Positions 43,156-49,715 of a stretch of DNA of 64,000 nt are shown piece after piece. The notes under the pieces were generated by a model. The model did not search any database, was not told where the DNA came from, and saw only the letters and a list, made by a program, of their open reading frames with translations. Origin of the DNA: Rugosimonospora acidiphila (lineage in GTDB: Bacteria; Actinomycetota; Actinomycetes; Mycobacteriales; Micromonosporaceae). The DNA lies in contig NZ_BAABJQ010000002.1 of the NCBI RefSeq assembly GCF_039543385.1, positions 372,001 through 436,000 of the forward strand, in the 5' to 3' direction. The translations under genes and the position numbers were made by a program. Within the stretch, counting starts at the first letter, position 1. Every line of letters begins with the position of its first letter.

Positions 43156-44144
43156 GCTGGGATCTCCTCGGCGAAGTGGCACGCGCTCCACCGGCCGGCC
43201 GCGACCTCGCGCAGAGCCGGGACCTCGGTGGCGCAACGCTCCCGTGCCATCGGGCAGCGCGGGTGGAACGGGCAGCCGGACGGGCGAGCCAGCGGGCTGG
43301 CCGGGGCGCCGGGCAGCGTCGCGGCGAGAGTGTTGCGGGTACGCACCGCCGGAACGCTGGCCGCCAGCGCCCTGGTGTACGGGTGCCGGGGCGCGCGCAG
43401 CAGTTCCCGGGTCGGGCCGCGCTCACAGACCCGGCCCGCGTACAGCACGACCAGGTCGTGCGACACGTGCGACATCACCCGCAGATCGTGACTGACCAGC
43501 AGCATGGACATGTCGCTCTCGTCCTGCAGGGCGCGCAGCAGCCGCAGGATGCGCGCCTGCACGGTGACGTCCAGCGCGGTGGTCGGCTCGTCGGCGAGCA
43601 GCAGCGACGGGCCACCGGCCAAGGCCATCGCGATCATTGCCCGCTGCCGCATGCCGCCGGAGAACTGATGGGGGTAGTCGCCCGCCCGGCGCTGCGCGTC
43701 CGGGATGCCCGCCCGGGTCAGCAGACCCACCGCGGCCCGGTCGGCCTCGGCGCGCGAGCTTCCGTTGCGTCGCAGGAACTCGCCGACCTGCCGGCCGATC
43801 CGCTGGCTGGGATTGAGCGCGGACAGCGGGTCCTGGAAGATCATGGCTATCTCCCGGCCGCGTACCCGGCGCCGCCGCGCCTCGCCAGCGGTGAGCAGGT
43901 CCTCGTCGCGCAGCAGGATCCGTCCGGTGCAGGAGGCTCCCGCCGGTAGCAGGCCGATGACCGCCATCGCCAGCATCGTCTTGCCGCTGCCCGACTCGCC
44001 GATGAGCCCGGTGGTACGCCCGGGGCGGACCGAGAAGCTCACGTCGTCGAGGACGGGATCCGCCGCACCCGTCGCGGGGAGGAGCACCGTGAGGTGCTCC
44101 ACCCGCAACAGGCTCTGCGGTTCGAGAAGGTCAGGCGTAGGCAC
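43152..44144 (-). CDS. Oligopeptide/sugar-type ABC transporter ATP-binding protein (DppD-like)
   Basis: 330-residue ABC ATPase. Motifs: Walker A LIGESGSGKTMLAMA, Q-loop MIFQDPLSALNP, signature FSGGMRQRAMIAMAL, Walker B LLLADEPTTALD, and H-loop VSHDLRVM. The C-terminal oligo_HPY extension carries the conserved cysteine cluster CPFHPRCPMARERC typical of DppD/OppD. GTG 44144 follows the binding-protein stop by two bases. It overlaps the DppF-like gene by four bases. Confidence 0.92.
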   Translation of the reverse strand: MPTPDLLEPQSLLRVEHLTVLLPATGAADPVLDDVSFSVRPGRTTGLIGESGSGKTMLAMAVIGLLPAGASCTGRILLRDEDLLTAGEARRRRVRGREIAMIFQDPLSALNPSQRIGRQVGEFLRRNGSSRAEADRAAVGLLTRAGIPDAQRRAGDYPHQFSGGMRQRAMIAMALAGGPSLLLADEPTTALDVTVQARILRLLRALQDESDMSMLLVSHDLRVMSHVSHDLVVLYAGRVCERGPTRELLRAPRHPYTRALAASVPAVRTRNTLAATLPGAPASPLARPSGCPFHPRCPMARERCATEVPALREVAAGRWSACHFAEEIPA

Positions 44145-44146
44145 GG

Positions 44147-45652
44147 TCAGGAGACCGTTACCTTGGCGAAGTCCGGCAGGTAGCTCGGGTCCGGTACCAG
44201 CCCGTGCACGTTGGACCGGTACGCGTACGCGATTTTCAGGCTCATGGGGTACATGCCGACCGCGTCGTTCCAGATGATCTGTGTCGCCTGGGCGTACAGC
44301 TGCTTGCGTTGGTTCACGTCGCTGGTCGAGCCGGCCTGGCTCAGCAGCGTGTCCAACTGGGGGTTGCAGTAGCCATTCCGCTTGGCCGCGCAGGTGTAGA
44401 GCCGGCCCAGGTTACTCGCGGCGTCATAGGTCGGCGTCGACAGCGACTGGAAGTTGATGTCCCAGTTGAGGGCGAGCAGGTCCTTGAGGAAGACCGCGCT
44501 CTCCTTCTCGATCGGGTCGACCTTCACGCCGATCTTCGCGAGGTCGGCCACCACCGCCTGGGCGAACTGGGAGTAGCTGTCGCCGCTGTACTGGAAACGC
44601 AGCGTCTTGCCGAAGTCGAACCCGGCCGCCTGTAGGGCCGCCTTCGCCGCGTTCGGATCGTACTTCACCGCCGGCTGCGGGGCGTATCCGAGCACGGACG
44701 GCGCGACGACGGACTGGGAGACGGCGCCGGTCTGCGGGTACAGCGACTTGATGATGGTCGGGAAGTCGACCGCCTGCCACAGCGCCCGGCGCACCTCCGG
44801 CTTGGACAGCACCGGATTCGAGGAGTTGAACCACATGGTGTACACCGACGTGGCGGGCACCGTGGCGACCTTGATGTCGTTGTTGCCGGACAGCTGGGCG
44901 AGCTGATCGTCGGGGATGCCCCAGGTGGCCTGGATCTCGCCGGTCTTCAGCGCGGTCATCTCCGTCGAGATGTCCGGGATCACCTTGACGATGAGCTTCT
45001 TCAGCTTCGGCACGGAGCCGTAGTACTTCGGGTTCGGCACCAGGTCGACTTCCTGGCCCGGAGTGAAGCTGTCCACTGTGAACGGTCCGGAGCCGACCGG
45101 CTTGGTGAATGACGAGTCCTGCACGCCGGAGGGCACGATGTAGAACAGGGTCAGCTTGCCGAGCAGCGCCGGATCGGGCGTCTTCAGCGCGACCACGACG
45201 GTGTCCGGCCCGGACGCCGTCATGGTGTCGCCGGTGAAGTTCGACGCGTTCGGCCCCTTCAGCCGGATCAGCCGATTGAACGAGTCGACCACGTCCGCGG
45301 AGTCCAGCGCCGACCCGTCGGAGAACACCGCGCCCTTGCGCAGGGTGAAGGTGAACGAGGTGGCGTTCGGGTTGGCCTGCCACGAGGTCGCCAGGTCACC
45401 GACGATCTTCCCGGTGGAGTCCGGCCGCACCAGGCGGCTGTAGATTTCCTGCCCAATGATCTCCGTGCCGACCGACGCACCCTCGGCGCCGTGCGGGTCC
45501 AGCGCCTCCGGCGGGTACGGGCTGGCGACGGTCAGTGCGCTATTGCCATTGGCGACCGGTTGGGCCGCCGATGTCGAGCACGCGGTGGACAGACCGAGCG
45601 TGGCGACCGTGGCGATCGCAACGCCCGACAGTACACGTCGGTGCGCTCCCAT
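44147..45652 (-). CDS. ABC transporter substrate-binding lipoprotein, family 5 (DppA/OppA-like)
   Basis: 501-residue lipoprotein. The signal peptide ends in the lipobox LSTAC; the mature part has the family 5 blocks YPPEALDPHGAEGASVGTEI, SADVVDSFNRLI, GSGPFTVDSFTPGQEVDLVP and WFNSSNPVLSKPEVRRALWQ. ATG 45652 is chosen over TTG 45655 because AAAGGAG lies at ideal spacing. Its ATG overlaps the TGA of the DppC-like gene (TGATG). Family 5 receptors bind peptides, nickel or oligosaccharides, and some sialic-acid importers are of this type; glycan cargo is inferred from the operon. Confidence 0.92.
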   Translation of the reverse strand: MGAHRRVLSGVAIATVATLGLSTACSTSAAQPVANGNSALTVASPYPPEALDPHGAEGASVGTEIIGQEIYSRLVRPDSTGKIVGDLATSWQANPNATSFTFTLRKGAVFSDGSALDSADVVDSFNRLIRLKGPNASNFTGDTMTASGPDTVVVALKTPDPALLGKLTLFYIVPSGVQDSSFTKPVGSGPFTVDSFTPGQEVDLVPNPKYYGSVPKLKKLIVKVIPDISTEMTALKTGEIQATWGIPDDQLAQLSGNNDIKVATVPATSVYTMWFNSSNPVLSKPEVRRALWQAVDFPTIIKSLYPQTGAVSQSVVAPSVLGYAPQPAVKYDPNAAKAALQAAGFDFGKTLRFQYSGDSYSQFAQAVVADLAKIGVKVDPIEKESAVFLKDLLALNWDINFQSLSTPTYDAASNLGRLYTCAAKRNGYCNPQLDTLLSQAGSTSDVNQRKQLYAQATQIIWNDAVGMYPMSLKIAYAYRSNVHGLVPDPSYLPDFAKVTVS

Positions 45653-46617
45653 CAATGACTCCTTTCGAGGCCGGACGCGTCATCGCGTGCGGCCGGAACA
45701 GTGGAGCGGGCGGGGCCACGGCGGGCACCGGACCCGAAGAAGGCGTTGAACTGGTCACCCAGCAGCCCCACGCTCACCACGAGCAGCGCCAGCGCCAGGC
45801 CCGGGAACAGGGAGATCCACCACGCGGTGGACAGATATTCCTTGCCGGTCGAAATGGTCTGACCCCAGGACACGGTGGACGGCGGCAGGCCGATCCCGAG
45901 GAAGCTCAGGCCGGCCTCGGCGAGCACGATGAGGCCGAACTCGATGGTGGCGAGCGCGACCACCGGACCGAGGACGAACGGCAGCACGTGCCGCGTCACG
46001 ATGGTGCGCCAGGGCAGGCCCATGACCCGGGCCGCGGACACCCATTCGCGGTCCCGCAGCGACAGCGCCAGACCGCGGGACAGCCTGGCGAACGATATCC
46101 AGCCGGTGAGCGCGAGGGCGACCACGACCACGGTGATGCCGCGGCTGAACAGGCCGGCGACGACGATGGCCAGCACGATGCCGGGGAACGCGAGCAGGAT
46201 GTCCACCGACCGGCTCAGCACGCCGTCGACGAACCCCCGGGTGTAACCGGCGACGACGCCGACCGCGACGCCGAACACCGCGGACAGGGTGACGGTGAGC
46301 GCGCCGATGATGACCGAGGTCCGCGCGCCGTACACGACCTGGTCGAGCACGCTGCGCCCGAGCGGGTCGGTACCGAGCAGCGAGGTGCCGCCACCGCTCA
46401 GGGCCGATCCCGGGCCCTTGAGCCGATCGGCGAGCGACGTCGCGATCGGGTCGTACGGGACGACCATCGGACCGATGATCGCGAGCAGCAGGTATGCGGC
46501 CACCACGATGGCCGGAATCCAGCGCAGCTTGCCGGTCAACCGTCCGGCGCCGCGGCGGCGCCCCGGCTCGGGTGTGCTGGCGGCGACGTCGGCCGCCTGC
46601 GCCAGCGCCCCGGTCAC
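45652..46617 (-). CDS. ABC transporter permease (DppC-like)
   Basis: 321-residue inner-membrane permease. A basic linker (GRRRGAGRLTGKLRW) is followed by six membrane helices. HLLGTD-like SLLGTDPLGRSVLDQVVYGA is the DppC/OppC signature and the EAA loop is REWVSAARVMGLPWRTIVTR followed by HVLPFVLGPV. GTG 46617 overlaps the DppB-like stop (GTGA); longer upstream frames are artefacts of the overlapping gene. The tail GARRGPARSTVPAARDDASG is polar and unusual in length. Confidence 0.92.
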   Translation of the reverse strand: MTGALAQAADVAASTPEPGRRRGAGRLTGKLRWIPAIVVAAYLLLAIIGPMVVPYDPIATSLADRLKGPGSALSGGGTSLLGTDPLGRSVLDQVVYGARTSVIIGALTVTLSAVFGVAVGVVAGYTRGFVDGVLSRSVDILLAFPGIVLAIVVAGLFSRGITVVVVALALTGWISFARLSRGLALSLRDREWVSAARVMGLPWRTIVTRHVLPFVLGPVVALATIEFGLIVLAEAGLSFLGIGLPPSTVSWGQTISTGKEYLSTAWWISLFPGLALALLVVSVGLLGDQFNAFFGSGARRGPARSTVPAARDDASGLERSH

Positions 46618-47543
46618 GCCCGCGCCCCGGTGCGGATACGCGGATCCACCAGCGCGTACGACACGTCGACCAGCAGGTTCAGCACGACGACGATGGCGGC
46701 GATCAGCGCGACCGTGGCCTGCACCACGGCGTAGTCGCGGTAGCTCACCGAGTCGACCATCAGCGACCCCAGTCCCGGCCAGGCGAACACGTTCTCGACG
46801 ATCACCGCGCCACCCAGCAGCGCGCCCATCTGGAGCCCGACGATGGTGATCACCGGGACCAGTGAGTTGCGCAGCGCGTGGCCCGTGAGGACCTGCACGT
46901 TGGTCAGTCCCTTCGATCGGGCTGTCTGGACATAGGGTTCCCGCATCGAACTCGCCACGCTGGTGCGGGTGATCCGCGCGACGATGGCGGTGAACGGCAG
47001 CGCGAGAGTCACCGCGGGCAGCACGAGATGCACCGGGGAGCCGGGGCCGGAGCTGGGCAGCAGCCGCAGCGTCGCGGCGAACAGCAGGATCAGCATGATG
47101 CCGACCCAGAAGGTGGGCATGCCCTGCAGCAGGATGGTGAGCCCGGAGACCACCCGGTCCAGTGCGCTCTCCGGCCGGTACCCGGCGAGCATCCCCAGCG
47201 CCAGGCCCAGGATCACGGCGATCAGCGTGGCGGTCAGCGTGAGGTCGATGGTCGCCGGTACGTGGCTCAACACGACCTGCATGGCCGGCGCCTCGAACCG
47301 GTACGAGCGGCCGAAGTCGAACCGCGCCAGTTGCCCCAGGTACGACAGGTACTGCAGCGGCAGCGGACGGTTCAGGCCCATCTGCTCGCGGAGTGCGGAG
47401 ATGTCGGCCCGGCTGGCGTCCGGACCCAACAGCAGCGTCGCCGGGTCGCCGGGCGCGAGGCGCACCAACACGAACATGAGCGTGACCGCGCCCCAGAGCA
47501 CGAAGACGCCGACGAGCAGGCGCCGCAGGATCAGCCCGATCAC
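46614..47543 (-). CDS. ABC transporter permease (DppB-like)
   Basis: 309-residue inner-membrane permease. The N-terminus LILRRLLVGVFVLWGAVTLM then FVLVRLAPGDPATLLLG is the standard DppB/OppB opening. The coupling motif is EPYVQTARSKGLTNVQVLTG and ENVFAWPGLGSLMVDSVSYR is the diagnostic C-terminal block. GTG 47543 overlaps the LacI stop by four bases, so the repressor is co-translated with the transporter it probably controls. Confidence 0.93.
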   Translation of the reverse strand: MIGLILRRLLVGVFVLWGAVTLMFVLVRLAPGDPATLLLGPDASRADISALREQMGLNRPLPLQYLSYLGQLARFDFGRSYRFEAPAMQVVLSHVPATIDLTLTATLIAVILGLALGMLAGYRPESALDRVVSGLTILLQGMPTFWVGIMLILLFAATLRLLPSSGPGSPVHLVLPAVTLALPFTAIVARITRTSVASSMREPYVQTARSKGLTNVQVLTGHALRNSLVPVITIVGLQMGALLGGAVIVENVFAWPGLGSLMVDSVSYRDYAVVQATVALIAAIVVVLNLLVDVSYALVDPRIRTGARA

Positions 47544-48622
47544 CGGCGTCGCCCCCGGCCGGGCTCGGCCACCGTGCCGCCCGGGATCTGCGTGCAGTCC
47601 AGCAGTACCTGCCGGGCCTCGCCCTCGTCCGCCTCCAGCAACTGGATGAGCAACCGCACCGCCTGCCGGCCCAACTCCGGCCGGGGCAGGTCGAAGCGCG
47701 TCCAGTCACGGGTGGTCTCGGTGCGTGACGGGTCACCGAGCAGCGCGACGGACAGGTCGTCCGGTACGGACAGGCCGGTCTCGGCCGCGGCGGCCTCGAT
47801 GCTGGCGGCCACGGAGTCGTCCTCGCTGGGGTCGGCGACGATGGCCGTCACACCGTCCCGGACCCAGGCGCCGAGGTCCGGCGCGGTGACCACTCCCGAC
47901 GACGGCAGCCGGTGCACGATGGCCGCCTCGACGCCCAGGCCGCTGTCCTTCAGGCCCCGCCGGTACCCGCGTTCGCGGTCGCGGGTCGGCTCGGCACCCT
48001 GGTACGCCTTGACGAACAGGATCCGCCGGTGACCCAGCTCCACGAGCCGGCGCACCAGGTCACGCGTGGCCGACACGTAGTCAGGGGCCACATAGGATAC
48101 CCGGGCGCCGGGAACCTCCCGTCGTCCGATGAAGACGAACGGGAAATCCTCCTTCACCAGTTCGGACAGCTCGGTCCGGCGCACGTGCCGGCCGAGGAGC
48201 ACGGCGCCGTCGGTCAGCTTCAACCGGTTCACGCCGTCGACGTAGATGCGCCGCGGCCCCGACGCGCCGGCCGAGCTGAACAGCACCAGGTCGTACCCCT
48301 GCTCGGCGACCTCCTCCTCGACCCCGAGCAGGAACGGGAAGTAGAAGTCGCGCTGGTCGGTGGGGAACACCGCCTCGAACGTGAACAGGCCGAGCAGCCG
48401 GTTGCGCGCACCCTTGAGGCTGCGCGCCGCCGGATTGACGCGGTAGCCCAGCTCACGGACCGCGTCCAGGACCCGGGCCCGGGTCTCCGGACTCAACCTG
48501 GCCGGCCGGTCCGGCGTCTCGTTGATGACCTGCGAGACCGTGGCCTGGGAGACGCCGGCACGCCGAGCCAGGTCGATCTGTGTCGGTGGCCGTCTCCGCC
48601 GCCCCGGTGCCCCGTCGCTCAC
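47540..48622 (-). CDS. LacI-family regulator of glycan locus B (first gene of the operon)
   Basis: 360-residue repressor. Helix-turn-helix TQIDLARRAGVSQATVSQVI, hinge helix VNPAARSLKG, then the sugar-sensing domain. GTG 48622 is chosen because GGAGGGG lies upstream; the longer frame from 48721 would translate the operators. The effector domain is strikingly close to the locus A regulator (FEAVFPT, FLLGVEEE, IYVDGVNRLKLTDGAVLLG, FVFIGRRE), although the two HTH regions differ. As the leading gene behind three operator-like sites (48651-48696) it should repress itself and the nine genes downstream until its ligand appears. Confidence 0.92.
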   Translation of the reverse strand: MSDGAPGRRRRPPTQIDLARRAGVSQATVSQVINETPDRPARLSPETRARVLDAVRELGYRVNPAARSLKGARNRLLGLFTFEAVFPTDQRDFYFPFLLGVEEEVAEQGYDLVLFSSAGASGPRRIYVDGVNRLKLTDGAVLLGRHVRRTELSELVKEDFPFVFIGRREVPGARVSYVAPDYVSATRDLVRRLVELGHRRILFVKAYQGAEPTRDRERGYRRGLKDSGLGVEAAIVHRLPSSGVVTAPDLGAWVRDGVTAIVADPSEDDSVAASIEAAAAETGLSVPDDLSVALLGDPSRTETTRDWTRFDLPRPELGRQAVRLLIQLLEADEGEARQVLLDCTQIPGGTVAEPGRGRRR

Positions 48623-48650
48623 CCGCGTCGCCCCTCCTGCCGCGCCGATG

Positions 48651-48696
48651 GTTATACGTATCGCTTGCTGATACGTATAACTGGTTATACGTATCA
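48651..48696. promoter_or_regulatory. Triple LacI-type operator of locus B
   Basis: Three near-identical 13-base elements, each centred on ATACGTAT: GTTATACGTATCG (48651-48663), TGATACGTATAAC (48669-48681) and GTTATACGTATCA (48684-48696). The last two form a perfect inverted repeat with a 2-base gap. The CG-centred palindrome is the normal LacI-family format. The cluster sits 29 bases upstream of the GTG of the regulator, and its low GC content stands out from the surroundings. Confidence 0.85.
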
Positions 48697-48963
48697 GCGA
48701 CCATAGGCGCGGAAAGATCACGTGTCAACGGATCTCCGGCTACTTTCGAAACCTCTCTGAAATGCCCGATTGCATGCCCGAACGCCGGTCCGTCGGACCC
48801 GAGGAGGGTCTTTGCCTTCGTCCGTTATCCCAGGCATGGATCGGAATGGAGGGAATCTTGCCGATCACGTGGGAGACCTCGGATCTCGCGGAGCGCCGGC
48901 CCGGGGATGGCATGGTGCGCACGACCCGGATGGTGCGCCGTTACTACCGGGCAGTCCCAGCGG
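48697..48963. other. Short intergenic region, nothing recognised
   Basis: About 265 bases between the locus B control region and the end of the possible immunity gene. No family is recognised in any frame. The likely locus B promoter lies at its left end, next to the operators. GCGCAC and GTGCGC near 48910-48935 could form a weak hairpin. Confidence 0.35.
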
Positions 48964-49707
48964 TTACCCGCGCAGCGAGGCGCGGGCGGCGGCGATGGCG
49001 TCCAGCAACTCCAGCTGGCACTCGTCCCCTCGCTCGATGCACTCGAGGTCCACGCCGCACTCGCGCTGCCGCTCCCGCAGCCGCGACCACCACGGGTACG
49101 GCACGGATACCGGGAAGGCGAACGGGTCGAGGTCCACGGCCCGTTCCAGGAGCTCCTGGAACGGGTCCTGGACGTGGGCGCCGACGATGAGCCACTGGTC
49201 CAGTTCCCGGTAACTGACCACGCCGCCGGCGATGCCGTCGGCCCACTGGGTGAACAGGGCGGCCAGGCTCGTAGAGGCCCGGACCGAGTCCCACGCGTCG
49301 GGACTGGCCTCGTAGCGCCAGATCTCGCCCTCGTGCTCACCGGCGAGCACGAACGTGTAGACGATGAGGTCGAACTGGAACAGCGGTATCTGCTGCCGCC
49401 AGGGGAACGGGGTACCGATCGTGAAGGACAGCTTGTCCAGCGTTTCGCCCACGTCGGTCGGCCACGGCAGCAGCCATCCACCGTTGGGGAACAGCCGTTG
49501 GGAGTCCCACCCCTGCGCCTGGAGCCAGCTCAGCTGCTCGGCGACCTGGTCCACCGCGAAGAGCCGGTGCACCAGGTCGGGAGCCGGCTCGCCACCCAGG
49601 TCGGGGCGCTCGGCCGCGGCGTGGTCGGGCCAGGCGAGGCCGGCAGCGGTCGCGGCGGTGCGGTACGCCTCGGCCGCGCCGCGTAGCACCCGCAGGCTGT
49701 CGAGCAT
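48964..49707 (-). CDS. Possible SUKH-like immunity protein paired with the upstream nuclease
   Basis: 247-residue acidic cytosolic protein with no signal peptide or membrane segment. Trp-rich blocks such as FPNGGWLLPWPTDVGETLDK, IPLFQFDLIVYTFVLAGEHE and GEIWRYEASPDAWDSVRAST, followed by SLAALFTQWADGIAGGVV, recall SMI1/KNR4 (SUKH) proteins, a superfamily common among toxin-immunity proteins; this assignment is tentative. ATG 49707 lies only 8 bases after the stop of the secreted nuclease-like gene, so the two are translationally linked. Two Cys near the C-terminus (ECGVDLECIE) are conspicuous. It could also be an unrelated hypothetical protein. Confidence 0.6.
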   Translation of the reverse strand: MLDSLRVLRGAAEAYRTAATAAGLAWPDHAAAERPDLGGEPAPDLVHRLFAVDQVAEQLSWLQAQGWDSQRLFPNGGWLLPWPTDVGETLDKLSFTIGTPFPWRQQIPLFQFDLIVYTFVLAGEHEGEIWRYEASPDAWDSVRASTSLAALFTQWADGIAGGVVSYRELDQWLIVGAHVQDPFQELLERAVDLDPFAFPVSVPYPWWSRLRERQRECGVDLECIERGDECQLELLDAIAAARASLRG

Positions 49708-49715
49708 CGCTGCGC

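Noticed and set aside
48622..48721. N-terminal extension of the locus B LacI protein from 48721
   Set aside because: It would translate the triple operator and lacks a ribosome site; GTG 48622 has GGAGGGG and gives a standard LacI N-terminus.
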